A DNA stretch of 64,000 nt from Hyphomicrobium_A sp963745205 (GCA_963745205.1 CAVUWX010000020.1:40751-104750), one strand, 5' to 3'. Shown: positions 54,784 to 63,319, counted from the stretch's first letter. Made by a program: numbers and translations. Notes: a model not told the origin generated them from the sequence alone.

Positions 54784-55553
54784 GCGCGCACCGGATCTTC
54801 TGCGACGCGCTGCGGCTTTTCCCGCTTCAAAGCATTGGTTCCGTGCACCGCCGCGAGTGCGCCGGCGAAGGGGCTCAATGCACACAAGCCGTCCCAGTCC
54901 GCCACCAGAACGCGGTCGCGGGCGTTGCGCGCCACGAGGCCGCGGCCTTTGAGGCGCGACATGATGCGGCTCAGCGTGTCGGCATTGAGCGCCAGATAGT
55001 CCGCGATCTCGGTGCGCGACAGGGGCACCGTGAAGGAGACCCCAGAGGCGCCCGCCGACCCAAGCCGCAAGGCGAGCTCGATCAGAAATGAGACCACGCG
55101 TTCCTCGCCGTTCAGTCCGCCGACGATCGCGGTGTGCAGCACGGCGCGCGCGTACTGATCGGCGAGCCGGCAACAGACGTACTGTGTGAGCTCCAGATCC
55201 TCCGCGAGCAGTGCCTCGAACGTGTGCGCCGGCAGGTGCCAGAACTCCGAGGCGGCGATCGCGCTCAAGACCGACCCTGCCAGCGGCGGAGCGAAGGCGG
55301 GAGCGAAGATGTCGTGCGGATAGAGCAGCGTCAGCATCTGGCGGCGCTGGCCCGGGGGCAGCGTCTGTAGAATGAGGAGTCCTGCGCGCACGATGTAGAC
55401 AGTTTCGGAGGCGCCTGCGGGCATGAGCCGCTGGTGCCGGCGGGCGCACACGTTCGTGGCCCGATGTTCGAGGGCGGTGAGAGAACCCTGCTTGAGGAGC
55501 ACGGATGTCGGGCCAGCTTGTCGCGGCGGTCGTGGCTGGTGAGGCGTGATCAC
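54780..55553 (-). CDS. Crp/Fnr-family transcription regulator near anaerobox sites
   Basis: A 257-residue protein from a GTG at 55553 (another GTG at 55502 is possible). The effector jelly roll spans about 20-150 and the winged helix about 170-235. The recognition helix reads LSRTEIADYLALNADTLSRIMSRL, keeping the Ser-Arg of FNR/FixK (here D-T-L-S-R) that reads TTGA half-sites. The N-terminal Fe-S cysteines of FNR are missing, so it is closer to FixK/DNR types. Its last four bases overlap gyrA tail to tail. Two FNR/FixK boxes lie upstream. Confidence 0.88.
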   Translation of the reverse strand: MITPHQPRPPRQAGPTSVLLKQGSLTALEHRATNVCARRHQRLMPAGASETVYIVRAGLLILQTLPPGQRRQMLTLLYPHDIFAPAFAPPLAGSVLSAIAASEFWHLPAHTFEALLAEDLELTQYVCCRLADQYARAVLHTAIVGGLNGEERVVSFLIELALRLGSAGASGVSFTVPLSRTEIADYLALNADTLSRIMSRLKGRGLVARNARDRVLVADWDGLCALSPFAGALAAVHGTNALKREKPQRVAEDPVRA

Positions 55554-55618
55554 GGTGGCGCTGGTTCGACTCGCGGAATGCTTTCGGCCAACCTTCGCGG
55601 TGAAGCGCGCCTTGAGCC

Positions 55619-55632
55619 TTGACGCAGGTCAA
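55619..55632. promoter_or_regulatory. FNR/FixK-type box 1
   Basis: TTGACGCAGGTCAA matches TTGAY-N4-RTCAA exactly. For the minus-strand Crp/Fnr gene, a start at -41.5 spacing would fall near 55584, about 30 bp before its GTG. This is the usual activator position and points to autoregulation or control by a sister regulator. Confidence 0.75.
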
Positions 55633-55683
55633 GGGGCGTTGATCTGCGACCAAGAGTGCGCCTGTGCGCCTCGCGGCTTGCCT

Positions 55684-55697
55684 TTGATCTGCATCAA
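55684..55697. promoter_or_regulatory. FNR/FixK-type box 2
   Basis: TTGATCTGCATCAA is the perfect anaerobox consensus TTGAT-N4-ATCAA. It stands 65 bp from box 1 and just ahead of a hairpin with a T-run. A plus-strand promoter would start near 55732, before coaD. Confidence 0.8.
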
Positions 55698-55703
55698 AGG
55701 CGC

Positions 55704-55729
55704 CCCGGCTAATCGCCGGGCCCTTTTGT
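55704..55729 (+). terminator. Short hairpin with T-run between FNR box 2 and coaD
   Basis: CCCGGC (55704-55709) pairs with GCCGGG (55715-55720) around TAATC, followed by CCCTTTTGTTT on the plus strand. No protein gene ends here, so it may end a short RNA starting near the FNR boxes or insulate coaD. Confidence 0.45.
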
Positions 55730-55806
55730 TTACGCCGATGCGATAGGACGTTGTCCCCGGCCGCCTGCGCACGCTAAGACGGACGGGCTTTGCAATCGGC
55801 GGCGCC

Positions 55807-56310
55807 ATGAAACGCATCGGCTTCTATTCCGGATCGTTCGATCCCGTGACGCTCGGGCACACCGACGTCATCGAGCGGGCGTGCCGGCTCGTCGACAAGC
55901 TCGTCATCGGTGTCGGCGTGCATACCGAGAAGGCGCCACTGTTCACCGCGCCCGAGCGCATCGACATGCTCAAGGGCGAGACGAAGGCCATCGCGCGCTC
56001 GACCGGCACCGAGATCGAAATCGTGACGTTCGCCAACCTGGCGGTCGACGCCGCCGCCGTGCACGAAGCCGCAGTCATCTTCCGCGGGCTGCGCGATGGC
56101 ACCGACTTCGACTACGAGATGCAGATGGCCGGCATGAACGGCGCGATGGCGCCGCGCATCCAGACCGTGTTTGTCGCTGCTTCGCCCGGCGTCCGGCACA
56201 TCGCCGCCAACCTTGTGCGGCAGATCGCGCTCATGGGCGGCGACGCCTCGACGTTCGTCTCCGCCGCCGTGGCGCAGCGACTGCAGTCGAAGGCAAAGCC
56301 GCGCAAGTAG
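55807..56310 (+). CDS. coaD: Pantetheine-phosphate adenylyltransferase
   Basis: A 167-residue nucleotidyltransferase that makes dephospho-CoA from phosphopantetheine and ATP. The N-terminal KRIGFYSGSFDPVTLGHTDVIERA contains the T/H-x-G-H motif (GSFDPVTLGH), and the family ends FRGLRDGTDFDYEMQMAGMN and VSAAVAQRL are intact. Length is typical. It follows the regulatory region and heads the coaD - cyclophilin - queA - tgt cluster common to Rhizobiales. Confidence 0.96.
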   Translation: MKRIGFYSGSFDPVTLGHTDVIERACRLVDKLVIGVGVHTEKAPLFTAPERIDMLKGETKAIARSTGTEIEIVTFANLAVDAAAVHEAAVIFRGLRDGTDFDYEMQMAGMNGAMAPRIQTVFVAASPGVRHIAANLVRQIALMGGDASTFVSAAVAQRLQSKAKPRK

Positions 56311-56437
56311 TGCTCCCGCAAGCGAAATTGCTGCGCGAGTTGCGGAAGGCCCGCCAGGAGAGATAAGAAGAGCGCCGCAGGCGGCCGTCCGCTGCGCCGT
56401 CGGAGTCCGAGAACAAACGACAAGGGGAAGGACCGCC

Positions 56438-56977
56438 ATGCGATCGTTGGCTTGCCTCGTTCTGGTGTTCTGCGTGATTGGGGGCGCTGCCTGCTCGGAT
56501 CAGAAGACGGGCGCCGCTGCCGACGGCAACACCCTCGTCATCGAGCTGAAGTCCGGCAAGGTTCTCGTCAAGTTGCGGCCCGACCTCGCACCCAAGCACG
56601 TCGAGCGCGTGAAGCAGCTCGCCAAGGAAGGCTTCTACGACGGGCTGAAATTCCATCGCGTTATCCCCGGCTTCATGGCGCAGACGGGCGACCCCAAGGG
56701 AACCGGCGAGGGCGGCTCCAACTACGCAGATCTGCCGGCCGAATTCTCACAGGAACCCTATAAGCGCGGCACCGTCGGCGCGGCGCGTACGCAGGATCCC
56801 AACAGCGCCAACAGCCAATTCTTCATCTGCTACAACGATACCGGTTGCGCCGGCCTCACCGGCCAATACACGGTGTGGGGGCAGGTCGTTGATGGCATGG
56901 ACAACGTCGACAAGATCGCGCCGGGCGAGCCGCCGCCGATCCCCGACACGATGCAGAAGGTCTATCTGCAGAAGTGA
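56438..56977 (+). CDS. Cyclophilin-type peptidyl-prolyl isomerase, lipoprotein
   Basis: A 179-residue protein from the ATG at 56438 with AAGGGGAAGG upstream. The signal sequence ends in a lipobox (GGAAC-S, Cys19), so it is lipid-anchored in the periplasm. The cyclophilin domain (about 30-175) includes FHRVIPGFMAQTGD and SQFFICYNDT, with the active-site Arg and Phe. It speeds proline cis/trans isomerisation during protein folding outside the cytoplasm. The cytoplasmic partner lies two genes downstream. Confidence 0.93.
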   Translation: MRSLACLVLVFCVIGGAACSDQKTGAAADGNTLVIELKSGKVLVKLRPDLAPKHVERVKQLAKEGFYDGLKFHRVIPGFMAQTGDPKGTGEGGSNYADLPAEFSQEPYKRGTVGAARTQDPNSANSQFFICYNDTGCAGLTGQYTVWGQVVDGMDNVDKIAPGEPPPIPDTMQKVYLQK

Positions 56978-57018
56978 CGGCGAGCCGTGGCGTACAGGCA
57001 TCGGCGTGTGGTGCGCGC

Positions 57019-57390
57019 ATGAAGGCGCAAGCGACCGCGCTCCACCCATTCGTTCCCGCGGGCGCCGACTTCGCCCGGGCGCTGGCGTTCTTCGCCGAGC
57101 TCGGATTCGAGACGCTGTGGAGGCACGAAGGCCTCGCCGGCCTGCGCTACGGCGCAGCGTTCTTCTTCCTGCAGGAGATCGACGTGCCCGAGTGGCAGCA
57201 GAACCAGATGCTGACGCTCGAGGTCGACGACCTTGACGGCTACTGGTCCGAGCTCGAGGGGAAGGACCTCGCGCGCCGATTCCCGGGCGTGCGCTTGCGG
57301 CCGCCGACGGAGTTCCCGTGGGGGCGCGAGGTCCACATCGTCGACCCAACCGGCGTGTGCTGGCACGTCCGCCAACAACAGAAGCGCTGA
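57019..57390 (+). CDS. VOC (glyoxalase/bleomycin-resistance) family protein
   Basis: A 123-residue protein from the ATG at 57019; a GTG at 56974 overlapping the previous stop is possible. A single vicinal-oxygen-chelate-like unit (FVPAGADFARALAFFAELGFET, ... DPTGVCWHVRQQ) is visible. The metal ligands typical of active enzymes are incomplete, so a binding or sequestering role is as likely as catalysis. It sits between the two cyclophilin genes. Confidence 0.75.
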   Translation: MKAQATALHPFVPAGADFARALAFFAELGFETLWRHEGLAGLRYGAAFFFLQEIDVPEWQQNQMLTLEVDDLDGYWSELEGKDLARRFPGVRLRPPTEFPWGREVHIVDPTGVCWHVRQQQKR

Positions 57391-57424
57391 GAAGCAACCA
57401 CAACCTACCCCCAAGGAGATTCGT

Positions 57425-57901
57425 ATGCCCGCAGCCAACGATCCCGAGAACACCCTGATCCTGGAGACCACCAAGGGGCGCGTCGTCATCGCGCTGCGCC
57501 CGGACCTGGCGCCCAAGCACGTGGAGCGCATCAAGCAGCTCGCGCGCGAAGGCTTCTACAACGGGCGTCCCTTCCACCGCGTGATCGAGGGCTTCATGGC
57601 GCAGACCGGCTGCCCGCACGGCACCGGCACCGGCGGCTCCAAGCATCCGAACCTCAAGGCCGAGTTCAACGCCGAGCCGCACGTGCGCGGAGTGTGCTCC
57701 ATGGCGCGCTCGCAAAGTCCCGACAGCGCCAACAGCCAGTTCTTCATCGTGTTCGACGACGCGACCTTCCTCGACAAGAAGTACACGGTGTGGGGCAAGG
57801 TGATCGAGGGCATGGAGAACGTGGACAAGATCAAGCGCGGCGAGCCGGTCAAGGACCCCGATAAGATCGTCTCCATGAAGGTCGCGGCCGACGCGGCCTA
57901 A
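57425..57901 (+). CDS. ppiB: Cytoplasmic cyclophilin-type peptidyl-prolyl isomerase
   Basis: A 158-residue protein from the ATG at 57425 behind AAGGAG. It is a single cyclophilin domain without a signal peptide. FHRVIEGFMAQTGCPHGTGTGG and the SQFFIVFDDATFLDKKYT segment hold the active-site Arg, Phe and Gln. It is the cytoplasmic counterpart of the lipoprotein isomerase at 56438, with which it shares most of the catalytic core. Confidence 0.93.
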   Translation: MPAANDPENTLILETTKGRVVIALRPDLAPKHVERIKQLAREGFYNGRPFHRVIEGFMAQTGCPHGTGTGGSKHPNLKAEFNAEPHVRGVCSMARSQSPDSANSQFFIVFDDATFLDKKYTVWGKVIEGMENVDKIKRGEPVKDPDKIVSMKVAADAA

Positions 57902-57913
57902 AGGAGTGGATCG

Positions 57914-58291
57914 ATGACGCAGGCGTTGGCGGCAATCGTGATCTATGCGGGCCTCGCGGGCGCTGCCGGCGTAGCGCTGGCAGCCATGGGTGCGCACGGC
58001 GAGGGTTACGCCGCGCTCACCCCGCCCGCGCACTTCCTCCTGATGCATGCAGCTGCCGCGCTCGCCATTGTGGCGCTCGCGGCCCGCGCCACGCATCCCG
58101 GCGGCTTCCTGCTCGCTGCGCTCATCCTCCTGGTGGGCGTCACGCTCTTCAGCGGCGACATCACGGCGCGCACGTTTCTAGGCCATCGCCTGTTTCCCTT
58201 GGCGGCGCCGATCGGCGGCTCGACCATGATTGTCGGCTGGTTGGTCCTGTCGGTGGCCGGCATCTGGGAGGTCTTGGCCCACCGCGGCTGA
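57914..58291 (+). CDS. DUF423 family membrane protein
   Basis: A 125-residue protein with four hydrophobic helices, from the ATG at 57914 behind AAAGGAG. The blocks AAMGAHGEGYAALTPPAHFL and LFSGDITARTFLGHRLF, and the later PIGGSTMIVGW, match DUF423 (YwdK-like). Function unknown. It lies 12 bp after ppiB, so it is in the same operon. Confidence 0.8.
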   Translation: MTQALAAIVIYAGLAGAAGVALAAMGAHGEGYAALTPPAHFLLMHAAAALAIVALAARATHPGGFLLAALILLVGVTLFSGDITARTFLGHRLFPLAAPIGGSTMIVGWLVLSVAGIWEVLAHRG

Positions 58292-58344
58292 GACGTCATC
58301 ACTGGAGCGCGGCGCACATTGCCGCTTGAAAGAGGGGTACCGCG

Positions 58345-58794
58345 ATGATGGGGCTGGTCTGGTCCTTGCTCGGCATCCTGTCAGGCACGTTCATCGCCCT
58401 GCAGGCGCCGATCAACGCTGCGTTGGCGCGCGGCCTGGGGCTGCCGGTCGCGGCCGCGGCGGCCTCCTTCCTCGCCGGGAGCGTGTTGCTCGTCGCAATT
58501 TCGCTAGCCGTTTGCCAGGCGCAAGGCATTTCTCTTGCGTGGCGCGCGCCGCCCATGTGGATGCTCGTGACCGGCGGCATCCTCGGCGCCGCCTACGTGA
58601 CCAGCGTGATCGTTCTCACGCCGAAGCTCGGCACCGCCGCCACCATGGCCTTCAACGTGACGGGCCAGTTGCTTGCCGGCCTGGTGCTCGACCACATGGG
58701 CCTCTTCGGGTCGCTGGAGCACGAGATCACGCCAGGCCGGATGGTCGGGGCGGTTCTGCTCGTTCTGGGGGCGCTGTTGATACGCGTCTACTGA
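58345..58794 (+). CDS. DMT/YdcZ-type (DUF606) small membrane transporter
   Basis: A 149-residue protein with five hydrophobic segments, about half the size of a normal ten-helix DMT transporter. ALQAPINAALARGLG in the first helix and the GAAYVTSVIVLTPKLGTAATM stretch are typical of the DUF606/YdcZ group, which is thought to work as a pair of short subunits. Its TGA overlaps the queA ATG (ATGA), so queA is coupled to it. Substrate unknown. Confidence 0.85.
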   Translation: MMGLVWSLLGILSGTFIALQAPINAALARGLGLPVAAAAASFLAGSVLLVAISLAVCQAQGISLAWRAPPMWMLVTGGILGAAYVTSVIVLTPKLGTAATMAFNVTGQLLAGLVLDHMGLFGSLEHEITPGRMVGAVLLVLGALLIRVY

Positions 58795-59897
58795 TGCGCA
58801 CCGATCTCTTCGACTTCGAGCTGCCCGAGGACCGCATCGCCCTGCATCCGGTCGCACCGCGCGACGCCGCGCGCCTCCTCGTGGTGCGGCCCGGCGCGCC
58901 GTTCGAGGATCGCGTCGTGCGCGATTTGCCGCAGCTTTTGCGCCCAGGCGACGCGCTCGTCTTCAACGACACGCGCGTGATCCCGGCCGCTCTCGAAGGC
59001 GTGCGCCGGCGCGGCGATGTCGAGGCGCACATTTCGGTTACGCTGATCGAGCGCATCGATAAAAGCCGCTGGCGCGCGCTGGCGCGGCCGGCAAAGCGCC
59101 TCAAGGAGGGCGACCGGCTGCAGTTCGGGCACGACGCAAGCACGTGCCTAGCAGGCGCGCTCGACGCAACCGTCGAGGGGCGCGGCGAGGACGGCGAAGT
59201 GGCGCTCGGCTTCGATCTCGCGGGCGTCGATCTCGACGCCGCCATCGCAAGTGTCGGGCGCATGCCGTTGCCGCCGTACATCGCGGGGCGCCGCGCGCCC
59301 GAGGACGCCGACCGCCGCGACTACCAGACGATCTACGCCGCGCACGATGGCGCCGTCGCCGCTCCTACCGCGGGGCTGCACTTCACGCCCGAGCTGATGG
59401 CGGCGCTCGAAGCGCGCGGGATCTCGCGCCATTTCGTGACGCTGCACGTGGGCGCGGGCACGTTTCTTCCCGTGAAGGTCGAGGACACGACCGGGCACAG
59501 GATGCACGCGGAGTGGGGCGAGGTCTCGAACGCCACGGCGGGAGAGCTCAACGCCGTCCGTGCGGCCGGCGGGCGTATCGTGGCCGTGGGCACGACGTCG
59601 CTGCGCCTCATCGAAAGCGCGGCGACGTCAGGTGCGATCGAACCCTTCCGCGGGTCGACCGACATCTTCATCACCCCGGGCTACCGCTTTTGTGTGGTGG
59701 ATGCCCTCATGACCAATTTCCACCTGCCGCGGTCTACGCTGTTCATGCTGGTGGCCGCGTTCTCGGGGCTTGACGTCATGAAGGCGGCCTATGCGCACGC
59801 GCTCCGCTCGGGCTATCGCTTCTATTCGTACGGTGACGCGTGCCTCCTGTTCCCGTCTGCCGACGCCTTGAAAGTAATGAGCTCATGCAGGACGTGA
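58794..59897 (+). CDS. queA: S-adenosylmethionine:tRNA ribosyltransferase-isomerase
   Basis: A 367-residue enzyme from the ATG at 58794 that adds the cyclopentene ring from AdoMet to 7-aminomethyl-7-deazaguanine in tRNA, the second-to-last step to queuosine. FDFELPEDRIALHPV, RPAKRLKEGDRL and LHVGAGTFLPVKVE, with DALMTNFHLPRSTLFMLV, are the family blocks. Length is standard. It overlaps tgt by 13 bp at the 3' end, so the two genes are translated together. Confidence 0.96.
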   Translation: MRTDLFDFELPEDRIALHPVAPRDAARLLVVRPGAPFEDRVVRDLPQLLRPGDALVFNDTRVIPAALEGVRRRGDVEAHISVTLIERIDKSRWRALARPAKRLKEGDRLQFGHDASTCLAGALDATVEGRGEDGEVALGFDLAGVDLDAAIASVGRMPLPPYIAGRRAPEDADRRDYQTIYAAHDGAVAAPTAGLHFTPELMAALEARGISRHFVTLHVGAGTFLPVKVEDTTGHRMHAEWGEVSNATAGELNAVRAAGGRIVAVGTTSLRLIESAATSGAIEPFRGSTDIFITPGYRFCVVDALMTNFHLPRSTLFMLVAAFSGLDVMKAAYAHALRSGYRFYSYGDACLLFPSADALKVMSSCRT

Positions 59898-61036
59898 CGC
59901 CCAAGTTCGGCTACCGGATGACCGCGCAAAGCGGCGCGGCCCGCCTTGGCGCAATCGCAACGCCGCGCGGGCTCGTTCGCACGCCGGCGTTCATGCCGGT
60001 CGGGACGGTCGCGACCGTCAAGGCGCTCTACCCCGAGCAGGTGGCCGCCGCCGGCGCCGACATCGTGCTCGCCAACACCTATCACCTGATGCTCCGCCCT
60101 GGAGCCGAGCGCGTCGCGCGGCTCGGCGGGCTGCATGCGTTCATGCGCTGGGAGGGCCCGATCCTAACCGATAGCGGCGGCTTCCAGGTCATGTCGCTCG
60201 CCCGCATCCGCGAGGTGAGCGAAGAGGGCGTGCGTTTCCAGTCGCATCTCGACGGCTCGCGTCACATGCTCACGCCCGAGCGCGCAGTCGAGATCCAATG
60301 CCTACTCGGTGCGGACATCCAGATGCAGCTCGACGAGTGCATCGAGCTCCCCGCTGAGCGGTCCGAGGCCGAGCGCGCGATGGAATTATCGCTGCGCTGG
60401 GCGGAACGCGCGCAGGCGGCGTTCGCGCGGCAGGCGAAGCCCGGCCAGGCGCTGTTCGCGATCGTGCAGGGCGGAACCGACCCTGCGCTCAGGCGGCGCT
60501 CGGCCGAAGCGCTCGTCTCGATGGATTTTCCCGGCTACGCGATCGGCGGCCTGGCGGTCGGCGAGGGCCAAGCGCTGATGCTGGCGACGCTCGACGGCGT
60601 GGTGCCGCTGCTGCCGGCGGTGAAGCCACGCTACCTCATGGGGGTGGGCACGCCGGAGGATCTCATCGAGGCGGTGGCTCGCGGCATCGACATGTTCGAC
60701 TGCGTGCTGCCCACGCGCAACGGCCGCCACGGCCTCGCTTTCACGTGGGGTGGCCGCGTCAACCTGCGCAACGCGAAGCACGCCGAGGATCTCGCCCCGC
60801 TCGACCCTGAAAGCCCCTGCCCGGCCGCGCGCGACTATTCGCGCGCCTATCTGCATCATCTCGTAAGGTCGCGCGAGTATCTGGGCTCGATGCTGTTGTC
60901 GTGGGCGAACACGGCCTTCTACCAGCAACTCATGGAGGCCATGCGCGTAGCGATCGCCGAGGACCGTTTCGCGACGTGGGCCGAGGAGACGAAGCGCCGC
61001 CTCGCCGGCGCGCCGGACGAAACGCCGGGCGCCTAG
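59885..61036 (+). CDS. tgt: Queuine tRNA-ribosyltransferase with a degenerate zinc site
   Basis: A 383-residue TIM-barrel enzyme from the ATG at 59885 that exchanges guanine 34 for preQ1 in tRNAs with GUN anticodons. LANTYHLMLRPGAE, LTDSGGFQVMSL with the catalytic Asp, and GGLAVGEGQ are intact. The zinc motif C-x-C-x2-C...H of most bacteria reads ESPCPAARDYSRAYLHH here, so two of the three cysteines are missing (Ser and Ala). The His is kept. Rhizobial Tgt enzymes seem to share this, so activity without bound zinc is likely. Confidence 0.95.
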   Translation: MQDVTPKFGYRMTAQSGAARLGAIATPRGLVRTPAFMPVGTVATVKALYPEQVAAAGADIVLANTYHLMLRPGAERVARLGGLHAFMRWEGPILTDSGGFQVMSLARIREVSEEGVRFQSHLDGSRHMLTPERAVEIQCLLGADIQMQLDECIELPAERSEAERAMELSLRWAERAQAAFARQAKPGQALFAIVQGGTDPALRRRSAEALVSMDFPGYAIGGLAVGEGQALMLATLDGVVPLLPAVKPRYLMGVGTPEDLIEAVARGIDMFDCVLPTRNGRHGLAFTWGGRVNLRNAKHAEDLAPLDPESPCPAARDYSRAYLHHLVRSREYLGSMLLSWANTAFYQQLMEAMRVAIAEDRFATWAEETKRRLAGAPDETPGA

Positions 61037-62007
61037 ATCGGGTCGACGAGCTCAGCGTCCAGACGTGTGCGCCGCTCGCGGTGCAACAGATACACGCCCG
61101 AGGCGATGATCACGGCCGAGCCGGCGAGCGTCCACACGTCGGGCAGGTCGCCGAACACCGCGTAGCCAAAGCCGACCATGGTCAAAAGCTGCATATAGAG
61201 GAACGGCGCGATCGTCGGCGCCGGCGCCAGCCGATAGGCGTGGATGAAGAGATAATGGCCGGTGCCGCCAAGCACGCCGAGTGCCGACAGCAGGAGCCAT
61301 TGCCCGATCGTCTCCGGCCACACCCATTGCCACAGCGCCACCGGCGCCAACGCGAAGGTGCCGAGCAGGATCGAGTAGAACAGCATGGTGAGTGGCTTGT
61401 CGAAGGCCGCGAGGTAGCGCGTCAGCAGCATGAAGAAGGCGTAGGTGAGCATGGCGCCGAACGCCAAGAGGAATGCCGGGTGCAGTCCTCCCACGCCCGG
61501 GTGCACGACGATTACGACGCCCAGGAAACCGACGAGGATCGCCGCGAACCGCCGCCAGCCCACCCACTCGCCGAGTAGTGGCCCGGCGAGCAGCGCAACC
61601 AGCAGCGGCGCGAGGAACACGACCGTCACCGTCTGATCGAGGCGCAGGAACTGCAGGGCAAGGAAGTTGCATGCCGTCGTCGATACCATCAGCAGCGAGC
61701 GCAGCAGCTCGAGCTTCAGCTTCTTGGTGGCAAACAGCTCGACTGGCGAAAGCACGGCGAGAATCGGCAGCATGAGCAGGAACTGGCCGGCGACCCGCAT
61801 CCATACGATCTGCACAACGGGGAAGTGTGCATGCGTAGTGAGGTACTTGGCGGAGGTGTCGAGGGCGGAGAACAACACGATGGCCATGCACATGAGGCCG
61901 ATGGCCCTTACGCGGTCCGCGGCGCGCGCGCTGTGCCCGTGGCGCGTCACCACCGGCCGCGGCCTGGGCGTAGCAATCGTGGCCGTTTCTCGTCGGATGT
62001 CGTTCAT
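61033..62007 (-). CDS. EamA/DMT-family transporter
   Basis: A 324-residue protein with ten hydrophobic segments in two EamA halves (about 34-170 and 185-310), starting at the ATG at 62007. The first helix reads RAIGLMCMAIVLFSALDTSAKY, and the second half has GTGHYLFIHAYRLAPAPTIAPFLYMQLL. Such proteins export small metabolites or amino acids; the substrate is unknown. It converges with tgt, overlapping by 4 bp. Confidence 0.88.
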   Translation of the reverse strand: MNDIRRETATIATPRPRPVVTRHGHSARAADRVRAIGLMCMAIVLFSALDTSAKYLTTHAHFPVVQIVWMRVAGQFLLMLPILAVLSPVELFATKKLKLELLRSLLMVSTTACNFLALQFLRLDQTVTVVFLAPLLVALLAGPLLGEWVGWRRFAAILVGFLGVVIVVHPGVGGLHPAFLLAFGAMLTYAFFMLLTRYLAAFDKPLTMLFYSILLGTFALAPVALWQWVWPETIGQWLLLSALGVLGGTGHYLFIHAYRLAPAPTIAPFLYMQLLTMVGFGYAVFGDLPDVWTLAGSAVIIASGVYLLHRERRTRLDAELVDPI

Positions 62008-62179
62008 GGCGCGCTCTCATAGCGCATCGCGCAGTCGGTTGAGAGGCGCCAATGCGCGCGGGGTCGATCGTGGTGGAGAGCCACCGGAATCCGGAGCCAC
62101 GCGTGGTCGTCACCTTGACCATGCCAGGGCTTGCCGCATACAAGCACGGGCTCCGGAGCGTCCCTCCAGGCGTTCCTGG

Positions 62180-62254
62180 GGGCCCGTAGCTCAGTGGTAG
62201 AGCACTTGACTTTTAATCAAGGTGTCGATGGTTCGATCCCATCCGGGCTCACCA
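62180..62254 (+). tRNA. tRNA-Lys (anticodon UUU), CCA encoded
   Basis: A full cloverleaf: acceptor GGGCCCG pairs CGGGCTC, D-arm AGCTCAGTGGTAGAGC, anticodon stem CTTGA/TCAAG with loop CTTTTAA (anticodon TTT) and T-arm GATGG-TTCGATC-CCATC. The discriminator A and CCA are encoded. It reads AAA and AAG codons. Its 3' end is a common integration site and here borders an AlpA-type regulator. Confidence 0.97.
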
Positions 62255-62478
62255 ATTATCTCCCCAACAAAATCAGCACGTAGCGCGCCTTTAGGCCGCT
62301 CTGCCAGCTCCCTGCAAAGGGGGCTGGGCGTTACGCAGGCGTTATCGAAAGCACGCTGCGGGACCACTAGGGCGTCCCTTAATCGGCAACGGTGCGGATT
62401 TTAGTCTGGGCTGTTTTGTCCGCGGCTCGTTGTGATTTGCTCCGCCTCAGGTTGGTTCGCTGAGGCTTGAGCAGCCAC

Positions 62479-62700
62479 ATGCAGAGCATGACGGAAACTA
62501 CACCGCCCACTGGGGGCGGGGACTTCCTGACGATGCGCCAGATCACGGCGCAGACGCGCTATAGCCGTCCCTCGATCTATCGACTGATCAGGGATGCTGG
62601 CTTCCCTCGACCCCTGAAGATGGCCCCCGGCGGGAAGGTTCTCTTTCGCAGCAACGAGGTGGCCGAATGGCTCGCAAGTCGCCCGCGGGCGCTCGATTGA
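62479..62700 (+). CDS. AlpA-family phage/element regulator
   Basis: A 73-residue protein from the ATG at 62479 (62488 is also possible). The MerR-like winged helix reads FLTMRQITAQTRYSRPSIYRLIRDAG, with FPRPLKMAPGGKVLFRSNEVAEWL after it, which is the AlpA/excisionase-like signature. AlpA activates the integrase or excision genes of cryptic prophages and genomic islands. It lies 225 bp downstream of tRNA-Lys, as expected for an element integrated at a tRNA. Confidence 0.8.
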   Translation: MQSMTETTPPTGGGDFLTMRQITAQTRYSRPSIYRLIRDAGFPRPLKMAPGGKVLFRSNEVAEWLASRPRALD

Positions 62701-62918
62701 GCCAGACCAGCAATTTGCCTCCAGGAGGCTCTAGGAAGAGCAGGGAAGGGCAGATCGAGCTCGGGTCGACCGTTTCCCATCGCCGGCTTCTCGACGCGGC
62801 CTGCGGGGTCGCCATGGGGTCGTGCGCCAGGGGTGCCCTGGCGTGGGCAGTGAGTGTCAATCCGTTGCATCGGTGAAGATTTCGCGCGAGCCTCGCCTGC
62901 GTTTCAACGGAGTGTGCC

Positions 62919-63173
62919 ATGGACTTTTCGTTCACAGTTACCCTCGCACCTGGCCAGCCGTCGCAAGTCATCTACAAAGGGATCCGAGCTCGTGTTCTGG
63001 TTCAAAACAACGGCCCGGGGACTGTCAAAGATCTGGATTACGACGACGAGAAAACGACCGTGAGCGCAGGAAGCGCCACACTGATCGAAGCTAGCCGCGT
63101 TGCCGCTTTCGGAGAGGGCGAGTGCAAGCTTGAAGTTCGCATCGAGTGCGGAGAGCCGATTTCCCACAAGTAA
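62919..63173 (+). CDS. Small hypothetical protein in the element
   Basis: An 84-residue protein from the ATG at 62919, with GGAG eight bases upstream. It is a short beta-rich domain (FTVTLAPGQPSQVIYKGIRA, VLVQNNGPGTVKDLDYDD) with two cysteines near its C-terminus. Codon content looks genuine. No family is recognised; a palindromic terminator follows at 63232. Confidence 0.55.
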   Translation: MDFSFTVTLAPGQPSQVIYKGIRARVLVQNNGPGTVKDLDYDDEKTTVSAGSATLIEASRVAAFGEGECKLEVRIECGEPISHK

Positions 63174-63231
63174 CCTCGCGCGCGTATTGCGGGGAAATTG
63201 CCGTCGCCGTCGAGATCCCGAGCGGGCGGTT

Positions 63232-63249
63232 TCGGGCGGCGCCGCCCGA
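63232..63249 (+). terminator. GC palindrome followed by TTT
   Basis: TCGGGCGGCGCCGCCCGA is a perfect 18-bp palindrome, followed by TTTCGAG. It sits about 60 bp after the small gene at 62919-63173 and may end its transcript. Confidence 0.4.
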
Positions 63250-63319
63250 TTTCGAGGGCGATTGTGCGCGAGCGGGAATGCGCTTTGGTGAGAGAAGAGC
63301 TTGGCAGTTAGCGCGCTTA

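Noticed and set aside
62667..62876. A 69-codon frame overlapping the AlpA gene
   Set aside because: The protein lacks any motif and the frame begins inside AlpA without a ribosome site; possible but unsupported.
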